Shown here: piece after piece, positions 43,299 to 51,767 of the stretch
Numbering within the stretch: position 1 is the stretch's first letter
How the letters are laid out: every line of letters starts with the position of its first letter
From: UBA7672 sp965279085
GTDB taxonomy: Bacteria; Pseudomonadota; Alphaproteobacteria; Caulobacterales; Hyphomonadaceae
Assembly (NCBI GenBank): GCA_965279085.1
Contig: OZ257149.1
Span: 4,517,513-4,581,512, forward strand
Length of the DNA stretch: 64,000 bases
Direction: 5' to 3'
The notes under the pieces: model-generated
What the model saw: only the letters and a program-made list of their open reading frames with translations
The model's database searches: none
Told to the model about the DNA's origin: nothing
Translations under genes and position numbers: made by a program

Positions 43299-45772
43299 CC
43301 TGGGTGCTCGAAGGCAAGGCCGCGATGTCATCCGCCGTTGCGGGCGGCAAGGGCGCTGCGCTCGCAAGGCTGGCGGAGAAGTTTCCCGTGCCGGCCTTCT
43401 TCGTGATCGGGGCGGAGGCGTTCGACGAGGCGGGGATCAGGCCCGAGGCGCGCGAACAGGTTAAGCAGGGGTTGCAGCGTCTGGGGGCAGGGCCGTTCGC
43501 CGTGCGCTCGTCCGGGCGCGAGGAAGATGGCGCCGACAGTGCGCATGCCGGGCAGTTCGAGACGGAGCTGAACGTTGCCGCCGCCGATGTGCCGGATGCC
43601 GCGCACCGCGTCTGGAAGTCAGGCTTCAGCGAAACACTGGCGCAGTACCGGCAAGCCAAGGGGCTTTCGGGTGCGCCGCAGCCGCCCGCTGTTGTCGTTC
43701 AGGTGATGGTCAATGCGCGTGCCGCGGGCGTCGCGTTCTCCGCAGACCCGGTTTCAGGTGATCGCAACATCGTGGTGGTCAGCGCGATCCTCGGGCTTGC
43801 GGACAAGCTGGTTGGTGGTGAAGCGGATGGCGACAGCTACCGCATCGGCGCGAATGGCGAGACGCTGGAGGCCGAAATCGTCGGCGCGTCGCCGGTGCTG
43901 AGTAAGGCGGAGCGCGCGGAAGTCGCGGCGATGGCGCGGCGGGCGGCGGAGCATTTCGGATCGCCGCAGGACATCGAGTGGGCGTTCGATCGGGAGCGTC
44001 TGCATATGTTGCAGTCGCGACCGATCACGACGTTGAGTGCTGTAAAGCCCGAGGACGATGGCGAGCTGACGATCTGGGACAACTCGAACATCGTTGAGAG
44101 TTACCCAGGTGTTACGTCACCGCTGACGTTCTCGTTCGCGCGCTACGCCTATCGCCATGTGTACGAAGCGTTCTCGCGGCTGATGGGTGTGCCGGTCAGT
44201 GCGGTTGAAGAACATCGCCATGTCTTCGAGAACATGCTCGGGCGCGTGGATGGGCGGGTCTACTACAACCTTCTGAACTGGTATCGGGCCCTGGCGCTGT
44301 TTCCGGGATTCAAGGCGAACCGGAAATTCATGGAAGGCATGATGGGCGTTTCCGAGGCGCTGCCTCAGGAAATGGCCGACGCCATCGCGCCACCGACGGA
44401 CAGTGGCTTCGAACGGTTCTTCGACAATCTGAAATTCGCGCGCGTCGGCGTCGGGCTCATCTGGCATGAGATCACCATCCGCTCCAGCATCGACAGGTTC
44501 TACGCGCGGCTGAACGCGGCGCTGGCGCGGCCGAATGCCGAGATCGATGCGATGCCCGCGACGCGGCTCGCGGCGGAATACCGGCATCTGGAGCAGCAGC
44601 TTCTGGCGAAGTGGGATGCGCCGCTCGTCAACGACTTCCTCTGCATGATCGCGTTCGGCGCGGCGCAGAAGGCGATGACGAAGTGGGTAGGAGACGATGG
44701 TCTCGCTTTCCTGTCGGGGATGCTGATCGGCCAAGGCGATATCATCTCTGCGGAGCCCGCGCGGCTGATCCGCGAGATGGGCGCCATGGTGCGCGAGCGG
44801 CCGGAGATCGTGAAGCGTCTGGCCGCTGGTGATGTTGCGGCGGTGGATGCTTTGCCAGAGCTGCGCTGGGCGTTCGATGCGTACATCGCCAAGTTCGGCG
44901 ATCGCTGCACGCAGGAACTGAAGCTCGAAAGCCGCACGCTGCATGAAGATCCGGTGCAGGTTCTGATGGCGATCGCCGCGGCGGCCGCGCCGAAAGCAGC
45001 GAGCGAGGCGGCTGAAGCCATGCCGGACCTGCACGACCTTGTGCCGGAACTCGGCAAGCGCATGATGGCGCGCTGGCTGATGAGCTGGGCTAGAGCGCGA
45101 GTGCGGGATCGGGAGAACCTTCGTTTCGAGCGAACGCGGCTGTTCGGGCGGGTGCGCCGCATCTTCCTCGCCGTGGGCGGGCGTCTGACCGAGGCCGGCG
45201 TGCTGGATCATCCGCGTGACATTTTCAATCTGACGGTCGAGGAACTGCTTGGCGCTGTCGAAGGCGCGGGCATCACGACGGACCTGAAGGCTCTGGCCCG
45301 GCTTCGCGACGCGGAACATCGCGCGCAATTGGTCCGACCAGACCCGCCGGAGCGCTTCAGCATTCGCGGCGCGCATATCAGCGGCTTCGCGGGTCTTGCG
45401 GCGCAAACTGCTGGGCCGGTCGACGCCAGTGAGGCGCGCAGGGGGCTTGCCTGCTGCAAGGGTGTCGTCACGGCCAAGGTGCGGGTGATTGAAGACCCGC
45501 GTGTCGAGGCTCTGCTGCCTGGCGAAATACTGGTGGCGCGCCATACCGATCCGGGCTGGATCGCGGTGTTCGCCAATGCGGCGGGCGTCATTGCGGAGCG
45601 CGGCTCCCTCCTCTCCCACTCGGCCATTGTGGCGCGGGAAATGGGCGTGCCTTGTGTTGTGTCGCTCAAGGGCGTGACGCAATGGCTGAAGACGGGCGAT
45701 ACGGTGCGGCTGGACGGCGGGGCCGGAACAGTCGAAAGAACGGCGCGGGCGGAACAAGCGGGGCAAGCCTGA
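43295..45772 (+). CDS. Dikinase of rifampin-phosphotransferase architecture (PPDK_N + central + swivelling His)
   Basis: 825 residues from the GTG at 43295. The N-terminal ATP-grasp part (1-245) shows GGKGAALARL, VRSSGREEDGADSAHAGQ, QVMVNARAAGVAFSADPVSG and DIEWAFDRERLHMLQSRPIT. A large helical central domain (about 260-720, opening DNSNIVESYPGVTSPLTFSF) follows. The C-terminal phosphohistidine domain has His775 in GSLLSHSAIVAREMGVP. The PEP/pyruvate TIM barrel of real PEP synthase is absent. The layout is that of rifampin phosphotransferase, which moves the beta phosphate of ATP to an alcohol. The substrate is unknown, probably a pathway alcohol. Confidence 0.88.
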   Translation: MTWVLEGKAAMSSAVAGGKGAALARLAEKFPVPAFFVIGAEAFDEAGIRPEAREQVKQGLQRLGAGPFAVRSSGREEDGADSAHAGQFETELNVAAADVPDAAHRVWKSGFSETLAQYRQAKGLSGAPQPPAVVVQVMVNARAAGVAFSADPVSGDRNIVVVSAILGLADKLVGGEADGDSYRIGANGETLEAEIVGASPVLSKAERAEVAAMARRAAEHFGSPQDIEWAFDRERLHMLQSRPITTLSAVKPEDDGELTIWDNSNIVESYPGVTSPLTFSFARYAYRHVYEAFSRLMGVPVSAVEEHRHVFENMLGRVDGRVYYNLLNWYRALALFPGFKANRKFMEGMMGVSEALPQEMADAIAPPTDSGFERFFDNLKFARVGVGLIWHEITIRSSIDRFYARLNAALARPNAEIDAMPATRLAAEYRHLEQQLLAKWDAPLVNDFLCMIAFGAAQKAMTKWVGDDGLAFLSGMLIGQGDIISAEPARLIREMGAMVRERPEIVKRLAAGDVAAVDALPELRWAFDAYIAKFGDRCTQELKLESRTLHEDPVQVLMAIAAAAAPKAASEAAEAMPDLHDLVPELGKRMMARWLMSWARARVRDRENLRFERTRLFGRVRRIFLAVGGRLTEAGVLDHPRDIFNLTVEELLGAVEGAGITTDLKALARLRDAEHRAQLVRPDPPERFSIRGAHISGFAGLAAQTAGPVDASEARRGLACCKGVVTAKVRVIEDPRVEALLPGEILVARHTDPGWIAVFANAAGVIAERGSLLSHSAIVAREMGVPCVVSLKGVTQWLKTGDTVRLDGGAGTVERTARAEQAGQA

Positions 45773-45774
45773 CC

Positions 45775-46872
45775 ATGGCCAGCACGGACATCGCGAAGCG
45801 AGCCGCCTTCGACATCATCCGCTATGCGCAGGCGTGGGAGGACGCGGACATCCTCGTCGCCGCGCTGCGTCCGAAGCCGGGCGACACAGTAGTGTCGATC
45901 GCGTCGGCGGGCGACAATGCACTGGCGCTGCTGGCCGAGGGGCCTGAGCGGGTGATCGCTGTCGATCTCAACCCCGCCCAGCTGGCGTGCGTGCGCATGC
46001 GCGCGGCGATGTACAAGCTGCACACGCACGAAGAATTTCTCGAGCTGATGGGTTCGCGGCCATCGGGGCGGCGACGCCACCTGCTCGACCAGGCGGCGCA
46101 GACCATCTCGCCGGAGGACCAGAAATTCTGGGCCGACCGGAGGGATCAGGTCGTGAAGTACGGCGTCGGCGGCGTCGGAAAATTCGAGAACTATTTCCGC
46201 ACTTTCCGCGAATGGGCTCTGCCGTTCGTCCACAACCGCGACACGATCGACAACCTGCTGCGCGAACGCTCGCCGGAAGAGCGCAAGGCGTTCTACGACA
46301 AGCACTGGAACATCTGGGGCTGGCGGATGATGATCCGCGGGTTCTTCTCGCGCTTCGTGATGGGGCGGCTGGGGCGTGATCCGGCGTTCTTCGATCACGT
46401 CGATGGCGGACCATCGCAGCAGGTGGCAAGACTGACGCGCAAGGCGCTGGTGGATCAGGACCCCGCCATGAACCCGTATCTCCACTGGATCCTGAAGGGC
46501 TGTCATGGCGATGCGCTTCCGCGCGCGCTTGAGATCGAGCGCTTCGAGACGATCCGTGACCGGCTTGACCGGTTGGAGATACGCCTCTGCACCGTCGAGA
46601 CGCTGGCCGAGGAAGGCGTGAAGGCGGATGCGTTCAACCTGTCAGACATCTTCGAGTATATGTCGCCGGAGGCGCATGAGAAAGCGTACGGGACGATCCT
46701 CGCCGCTTCGCGTCCGGGCGCGCGGATCGCCTACTGGAACATGATGGCGCCGCGCCGAGTGCCGGGGCCGCTGGCCTCGCAGGTGACAACCAACAGCGAG
46801 CTGGAGGCGAAGCTGAAGCCGCTCGACAAGGCGTTCTTCTATTCCGACTTCGTCATCGAGGAAGTTGCGTGA
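45775..46872 (+). CDS. DUF3419 / BtaA-like SAM 3-amino-3-carboxypropyl transferase
   Basis: 365 residues, ATG two bases after the previous stop. The family signature is strong: IIRYAQAWEDADILVAAL, then VVSIASAGDNALALL (SAM-binding loop), VIAVDLNPAQLACV, NPYLHWILKG and AFNLSDIFEYMS. The known member BtaA moves the aminocarboxypropyl group of SAM to diacylglycerol in betaine-lipid synthesis. The N-methyltransferase BtaB is not in this operon. The acceptor here could be a non-standard lipid; this is an inference from the neighbours. Confidence 0.9.
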   Translation: MASTDIAKRAAFDIIRYAQAWEDADILVAALRPKPGDTVVSIASAGDNALALLAEGPERVIAVDLNPAQLACVRMRAAMYKLHTHEEFLELMGSRPSGRRRHLLDQAAQTISPEDQKFWADRRDQVVKYGVGGVGKFENYFRTFREWALPFVHNRDTIDNLLRERSPEERKAFYDKHWNIWGWRMMIRGFFSRFVMGRLGRDPAFFDHVDGGPSQQVARLTRKALVDQDPAMNPYLHWILKGCHGDALPRALEIERFETIRDRLDRLEIRLCTVETLAEEGVKADAFNLSDIFEYMSPEAHEKAYGTILAASRPGARIAYWNMMAPRRVPGPLASQVTTNSELEAKLKPLDKAFFYSDFVIEEVA

Positions 46873-48209
46873 ACGAAGCGCTTCTGATCAGCGGGGCGAA
46901 GATCGCGGGCTCCGTGATCCTGCTGGCTATCGTGCTGCACACGGTTTCGCGGTTCACGCGCGTGGCCAATGTCGATCCGGAGATTGGGCGGAAGCTGGTT
47001 CACATCAGCCTGGGCCTTTACTGCCTGATCTTTCCCTACGTGTTCACGCAGGTCTGGGAAGTCGCGGCAACATGCGCGCTGGCTGTTCTAGTCTTCCTGC
47101 TGGCGCGGGGGACGATGAAGAAAAGCCTCGGCGGCGGGCTCCATGCAGTGAAGCGCGTTTCGTATGGCGAGCTGCTTTTTGCCGTCTCGGTGGCGTTGCT
47201 GTTCTGGCTGAAGGACGGGCACTTCGTCTCGCTGGCCTTGCATCACAAGCCCCCCGTGGGGCCGGTGCTGTATGTCCTGCCGATCCTGATCCTGACGCTA
47301 TGCGACGCTGCGAGCGCGCTGGTCGGCTCGCGCTACGGGAAGCGGAAGTTCAGCATCGAGGAAGGCTCGAAGAGCTTCGAGGGCGTCGTCGTTTTCGCGG
47401 TGACAGCCTGGCTGCTGTCGCTGGTCGTCATCCTGCTGATGACGGATATCGGACGCGGCGAGGCGGTATTGCTTGCCTTCATCGCAGCGGCGTTCGGCGC
47501 CCTGCTGGAGGCGGCGAGCTGGCGGGGGCTGGACAACCTGTTTATCCCGCTCGGACTCTACTTTCTTATTTCGAACCTGCTCTATCTTGGCGTGTCTGGC
47601 CTTGCCGTGATCGCAGGGCTGTTCTTCGTCCTGCTCATCGTCCTGCTTTACATGACGCGGCATCGTCCGGGCGAGGAACGGCACTTTCTCGCTGTCGGCG
47701 CCACGCTTTTCTTCTGCATCGGTATTTTCGCGGAGCCGCCAAGCCTTGTGACGCCTGGCATCGCGGTCGCGACCTATTTCATCGCCGATGCAGTGCGGAA
47801 GGGCGAGCGCCCGCCTTTCGATGCGCTGAACCTGCTCCTCGTCGTGCTGGCCGTGGCCCTGTTCTACTTCGTGCTCAGCAATGTCGGACAGAAGGACACG
47901 ATCTTCGGGTTCAACCTGTCCTTCGCTGCACTTGCGGCGGGCATTTCCGGAAGGTTCGCACAGAGGTTGTGGCGTGCGGCTGCTGTCGTGCTGGTGGCGT
48001 GGGCGGGCATGTCGGTGCGGACCTACTGGATGGCTGGGCAGAGCGATGCGGGGCTCGCCTTCACCCTGGTCGGCCTCGGCGCCATCATCTTCGTGGCGCT
48101 TGCCGGATGGTTCATCCGTGGGCGCGACTTCGATCGCCCGTGGATGATGCTGGGAGGCCTGAGCATGGCCATCGGATTTTCCACCTGGTTCATGTGGCCG
48201 CCGCCATGA
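46869..48209 (+). CDS. Dolichol/phytol kinase-like polyprenol CTP kinase
   Basis: 446 residues from the GTG at 46869 (GTGA overlap). It is a polytopic membrane protein. The N-terminal half carries the family marks GRKLVHISLGLYCLIFP, LCDAASALVGSRYGKRKF, EGSKSFEGVVVFAVTAWLL and LLEAASWRGLDNLFIPL, as in CTP-dependent phytol/dolichol/farnesol kinases. The C-terminal half (about 240-446) adds roughly seven more hydrophobic helices not needed by the standard enzyme, so it may be a fusion with a second transmembrane domain. It would phosphorylate a long-chain alcohol. Confidence 0.87.
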   Translation: MNEALLISGAKIAGSVILLAIVLHTVSRFTRVANVDPEIGRKLVHISLGLYCLIFPYVFTQVWEVAATCALAVLVFLLARGTMKKSLGGGLHAVKRVSYGELLFAVSVALLFWLKDGHFVSLALHHKPPVGPVLYVLPILILTLCDAASALVGSRYGKRKFSIEEGSKSFEGVVVFAVTAWLLSLVVILLMTDIGRGEAVLLAFIAAAFGALLEAASWRGLDNLFIPLGLYFLISNLLYLGVSGLAVIAGLFFVLLIVLLYMTRHRPGEERHFLAVGATLFFCIGIFAEPPSLVTPGIAVATYFIADAVRKGERPPFDALNLLLVVLAVALFYFVLSNVGQKDTIFGFNLSFAALAAGISGRFAQRLWRAAAVVLVAWAGMSVRTYWMAGQSDAGLAFTLVGLGAIIFVALAGWFIRGRDFDRPWMMLGGLSMAIGFSTWFMWPPP

Positions 48210-49045
48210 GCAAGCCGGAGACAATCACCACGACCGGCGCGAGCCTAGCCATCTATCGCGACGGGCCGTCGCTCGATGGCGCGCGCACGGCCGCGCTCGG
48301 CGAATTCGCATGCGACACGCCCGAGGCCGGGGCAAAACTGATCCGGGAAGCCATAGCTGCATTGAAAGCCGAGGGTTTCGGCGCCGTGCTCGGGCCGATG
48401 GATGGATGGACCTGGGCGAAGCACCGCCTGATGATCGAGAGCAATGGCCGCCCGCCCTTCCTGATGGAGCCGGCGAATCCGACGCACTTCGTGGATGCGT
48501 TCGAGCAGTCCGGCCTGAAGATCGTCTCGCGCTATGTCTCGGCGGTTCGCACGGCTGATGTTCTGCCAAGCACATCCGCGCCGCCTGCCGGGGTGCGCCT
48601 GCGCAATTTCGACCCGGCGCGGGCGGAAGAAGAGCTGACGCACATTCATGCGCTGTCGCTCGAAGCGTTCGCTTCCAACCATTTCTATCAACCCATTGCG
48701 CTGGAGGCGTTCCTCGCGAGCTATCGTTCTGTGCTGAAGGCCGTCGACCCCGAACTTGTCCTGATCGCCGAGGATGAGGCCGGTAACCTGAAAGCATTCC
48801 TGTTCGCCATCCCCGACCTTGCGGAAGGACCAAAGCCGAAGGCGGTGATCCTCAAGACCTACGCCTCGCGCGTGAAGGGTGGCGGCTCAATGCTGGCGAA
48901 TGCGTTCCATGAGCGGGCGAAGAAGCGCGGCTTCTCGGAAGTCATTCACGCGCTGATGCACGAGACCAATCTTTCAGCGGCGCACAGCGGCAATGCGGGC
49001 GGTACGGTGTTCCGCCGCTACGCGCTGTGGGGCGGCAGGCTTTGA
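48206..49045 (+). CDS. GNAT-like acyltransferase of lipid operon
   Basis: 279 residues from the ATG at 48206 (ATGA overlap). Residues 1-110 form a first GNAT-like half (FGAVLGPMDGWTWAKHRLMIES, then PPFLMEPANPTHFVDAFEQSGLK). A second half (130-275) has VLIAEDEAGNLKAFLFAIPD and VILKTYASRVKGGGSMLANAFHERAKKRG, ending GGTVFRRYALWGG. This is a double-GNAT layout of the kind found next to AMP-binding enzymes in lipid or natural-product clusters. The acyl donor and acceptor are unknown. Confidence 0.8.
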   Translation: MSKPETITTTGASLAIYRDGPSLDGARTAALGEFACDTPEAGAKLIREAIAALKAEGFGAVLGPMDGWTWAKHRLMIESNGRPPFLMEPANPTHFVDAFEQSGLKIVSRYVSAVRTADVLPSTSAPPAGVRLRNFDPARAEEELTHIHALSLEAFASNHFYQPIALEAFLASYRSVLKAVDPELVLIAEDEAGNLKAFLFAIPDLAEGPKPKAVILKTYASRVKGGGSMLANAFHERAKKRGFSEVIHALMHETNLSAAHSGNAGGTVFRRYALWGGRL

Positions 49046-50457
49046 ACCTGGTCGAGCTGTTCCTGAAGCAGGTTGATGCGCGGCCCGAAGCGCCGGCGAT
49101 CGTCATGCCCAACGGCCGAGTGGTGACTTATGCGGCGTTGGCGCGTGCGTCCGCGGCGCGGGCGCATGCTTATGAATGCTCAGGCATCAAGGCCGGCGAT
49201 ATCGTGCTGATCGCACGAGGGGTATCCGTCGAACTGTACGAGATCCTGCTGGCTGTGTTCCGGCTCAGCGCCGTTGCGATGTTTCCCGAGCCGGCGGCGG
49301 GACTGAAGGGGCTGCGGGTCGCCGTACAGGCCGCTCAGCCGAAGGCAATCGTCACGGCGGGCATCGGGCATGTGCTCCGTCTCATCTTTCCCGAGCTACG
49401 CCGCCTGAAGCCTCTTCCCGATCCGAACGGCAAGGAGCCTGGGCGGGACATTCTCGTCCACATGCCGGGCGATGCGCCCGCGCTGGTCACCTTCACGTCC
49501 GGTTCGACCGGCCGTCCGAAAGGCATCGTGCGCTCGTCCGACTTTCTGGTGCTGCAGCACACGCTGCTCGAAAAGCTGCGGCAGACGAAGCCTAGCGATG
49601 TCGATCTCATCTCGTTGCCTGTATTCATCCTGTCGAACCTCGCGGCGGGCGCGGCCAGCGTGATCCCGGCAGGAAAGCTGACGCGCCCCGCGCAGCTTGA
49701 TGGCGCTGCTCTTCGCCGCCAGATCGCGGAGCATCGCGTCAATCGCATCGTCGCGCCGCCTGCTGTCGTCGCGCGCATCGCGGACGGCGCGGAGCCAATG
49801 CCGCAACTTGAGGCCGTGTTCACAGGGGGTGGCCCAGTCTTTCCGAACGTCCTGCATGCGGTGGCTCGCGCGGCGCCGAACGCGGCGATCCATGCGGTTT
49901 ATGGTTCGACGGAAGCAGAGCCCATCGCGCATCTCGCGATGAAGGACATCGCTGCGGCGGAGTGGGAGGCGATGGCGAGCGGCGCGGGGTTGCTGGCGGG
50001 TACGCCTATACCTGAGATCGAAGTCGATATCCGCGACCATGAAGTGTTCGTCGCCGGCCCGCATGTGAACCAGGGCTATCTCGATCCGGCGGACGACAAG
50101 TCCACCAAGTCGCTCAGCGGCGGCAAGCTATGGCATCGCACGGGCGATGCGGCGCGGCGGGATGAGAAAGGCCGCCTTTGGCTACTTGGGCGGCGCGAGG
50201 CGGCATCGGGCGGGCTGTTTCCGTTCGCCGTCGAGACAGCGGCGCTCAGCTGGCCCGGCGTGAGGCAGGCGGGACTGCTGGCTGACGGCGAGCGGGCGAA
50301 GCTGGCGCTTGCAGGCGATGGGCTGAATCAGGCCGCGCTGCAGGAACGGGCCGCGAAGCTGGGCGCGATCGATGTTGTGGTTCTGCTGCAGGTGCCGATG
50401 GACAAGCGGCACAACTCCAAGGTCGACTACGCAAAGCTGAAGAAGCTGCTCGCATGA
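49042..50457 (+). CDS. AMP-binding (acyl-adenylate-forming) enzyme, OleC-like
   Basis: 471 residues from a TTG at 49042 inside the previous stop (TTGA). The phosphate-binding loop TFTSGSTGRPKG and the downstream motifs YGSTEAEPIAH, GAGLLAGTPIPEIEVDI, WHRTGDAARRDEKGRLWLLGR are clear. The stretch between them (PVFILSNLAAGAASVIPAGKLTRPAQLD) resembles OleC beta-lactone synthetases and their relatives more than ordinary acyl-CoA ligases. It is shorter than typical OleC. It would activate an acid or hydroxy acid with ATP. It ends the tightly coupled operon. Confidence 0.88.
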   Translation: MNLVELFLKQVDARPEAPAIVMPNGRVVTYAALARASAARAHAYECSGIKAGDIVLIARGVSVELYEILLAVFRLSAVAMFPEPAAGLKGLRVAVQAAQPKAIVTAGIGHVLRLIFPELRRLKPLPDPNGKEPGRDILVHMPGDAPALVTFTSGSTGRPKGIVRSSDFLVLQHTLLEKLRQTKPSDVDLISLPVFILSNLAAGAASVIPAGKLTRPAQLDGAALRRQIAEHRVNRIVAPPAVVARIADGAEPMPQLEAVFTGGGPVFPNVLHAVARAAPNAAIHAVYGSTEAEPIAHLAMKDIAAAEWEAMASGAGLLAGTPIPEIEVDIRDHEVFVAGPHVNQGYLDPADDKSTKSLSGGKLWHRTGDAARRDEKGRLWLLGRREAASGGLFPFAVETAALSWPGVRQAGLLADGERAKLALAGDGLNQAALQERAAKLGAIDVVVLLQVPMDKRHNSKVDYAKLKKLLA

Positions 50458-50496
50458 ACCTGTGCCGCCAGATCGGGCGCGACTTGGGGGCCTGCT

Positions 50497-50877
50497 ATGA
50501 ACGCGGCGGACCGGACGCGCGTGATGCTGGCCGGCGGCTTTATCTTCGGCGCGCTGAGCCATTTCTGGTGGGTCTGGATCCATGGCGATTTCTGGTATTA
50601 CGGACCCGCGCTGAGCTGGGCGCCATTCTTCTGGTATGGGATCTGCGCGGTCGACTTTGTCGTCGCCTGGCTGCTGCTCGCGCGGCCACGCACCGGGATT
50701 GCGCTGAGCGTCTTGACCATGGTCACAACATTGATCGTGAACTGGACGCAGTTCCCGACATTTCAGTTCGCGTTCAACTGGGTGCTGATCGGGCTGACGC
50801 TGTTCGGCGTGATCGCGTTCGTCACGGCGCCATGGCTGTGGCGTGCTTCGCGGTGGAAGCTCAGCCGGACGTCTTGA
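50497..50877 (+). CDS. Small polytopic membrane protein, 126 aa
   Basis: The ATG at 50497 follows GGGGG. Four hydrophobic helices are seen (VMLAGGFIFGALSHFWWVWI, then WAPFFWYGICAVDFVVAWLLL, IALSVLTMVTTLIVNW and WVLIGLTLFGVIAFVTAPWLW). It starts 39 bases after the AMP ligase on the same strand and may be the last gene of that operon. Not recognised. Its end overlaps the convergent carbonic anhydrase by 17 bases. Confidence 0.8.
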   Translation: MNAADRTRVMLAGGFIFGALSHFWWVWIHGDFWYYGPALSWAPFFWYGICAVDFVVAWLLLARPRTGIALSVLTMVTTLIVNWTQFPTFQFAFNWVLIGLTLFGVIAFVTAPWLWRASRWKLSRTS

Positions 50878-51655
50878 GGATGTAGCGGCGATTGAGCGGC
50901 TGCACCGGGCGGGCGTTCCAGGGGAACAGCGAAGAGAACGCGGAGACCTGGCTGCGCGAGATCGTCTGCGGAGCGGCCATCACCGTCCAGTGCACGGTCT
51001 CAGAACATGGCGGTGTGGTGAGCGAGCCCTCATAGCGAAAAGCGCTGCTGTCGGCCGCGACGAATTTCGACGGATCGATCTCGAAAGCGACGGCGGCCTT
51101 GCCTTCTTTCACCGGCGCGGTGGACCAGATCGCATCGAGGTTCGGGTTGGCCGAGCCTTCGAGGAACATCACGCCGACGACGGCGAGATCGCCATCCTTC
51201 GCCGCGTGAACGAAGTGGACTTCCAGCGGGAACTGCTTGCCGTCGATCATGTGTTCGGACGGATGGTGGAAATGGAACTGTTTCAGCGCGTAGTCCTTGC
51301 CGTTCAGCATGATGCCGCCGGCGTTGGCGACGTCGACCTGAATGGTGTGACCATTGTTGACGACCATGCCGCCACGGGCGGCGGTCCATTGCGGGTGCGG
51401 GGCTTCGACGCTCGCCGTCATCGCGCCCGAAATGTCGATGGGCGACTGCTGCAGGCCTGCCGCGCAAGGCCTATTTTCGGGAGCGAGATCTCCCCAATGA
51501 CTGGGTCCGACCTCGCCGCCATATGACCAGTGCGTGGGATGCGGGTTGGGCTTCGCATCCTCCGTGTGACCGACCGGCGGATCCACGAACGCCGCAGTAA
51601 GCCCAGCCATCGCGAGGGCGCTGAGCAGCAGGGATGCACGGATGGAGACGGTCAT
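50861..51655 (-). CDS. Alpha-type carbonic anhydrase, periplasmic
   Basis: 264 residues. A cleavable signal peptide (about 1-22) is followed by the alpha-CA domain: HWSYGGEVGPSHWGDL, QQSPIDI, the zinc site QFHFHHPSEHMIDGKQFPLEVHFVH with its three histidines, and GSLTTPPCSETVHWTV. It hydrates carbon dioxide in the periplasm. Two cysteines (CAAG and PPCSE) probably form the usual disulfide. Length is normal. Confidence 0.96.
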   Translation of the reverse strand: MTVSIRASLLLSALAMAGLTAAFVDPPVGHTEDAKPNPHPTHWSYGGEVGPSHWGDLAPENRPCAAGLQQSPIDISGAMTASVEAPHPQWTAARGGMVVNNGHTIQVDVANAGGIMLNGKDYALKQFHFHHPSEHMIDGKQFPLEVHFVHAAKDGDLAVVGVMFLEGSANPNLDAIWSTAPVKEGKAAVAFEIDPSKFVAADSSAFRYEGSLTTPPCSETVHWTVMAAPQTISRSQVSAFSSLFPWNARPVQPLNRRYILKTSG

Positions 51656-51767
51656 GAGCGTGGAGTTTCGCGCGCCACGGCCAACAAAAGGTTAAGGCCG
51701 GGGCGGACGGCCTTAACCTGCGGTCGAGCAACGCGACACAAGCAGCTGAAATGCCTATGTTGCTGCG

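Noticed and set aside
43295..45772. Calling the gene phosphoenolpyruvate synthase (ppsA)
   Set aside because: The PEP/pyruvate-binding barrel is missing and the domain order differs, so the name would be wrong.
46865..49045. A 726-codon plus-strand frame spanning the kinase-like gene and the GNAT
   Set aside because: Only its last 279 residues are the real GNAT. The upstream part is an out-of-frame Arg/Gly/Ala-rich shadow of the kinase-like gene, so it is not a fusion protein.
50454..50885. An ATG overlapping the AMP ligase stop (ATGA) with a 143-codon frame
   Set aside because: The ATGA overlap is attractive, but the translation is Arg-rich and lies out of frame with the membrane protein at 50497, which has good hydrophobic helices and a GGGGG ribosome binding site.
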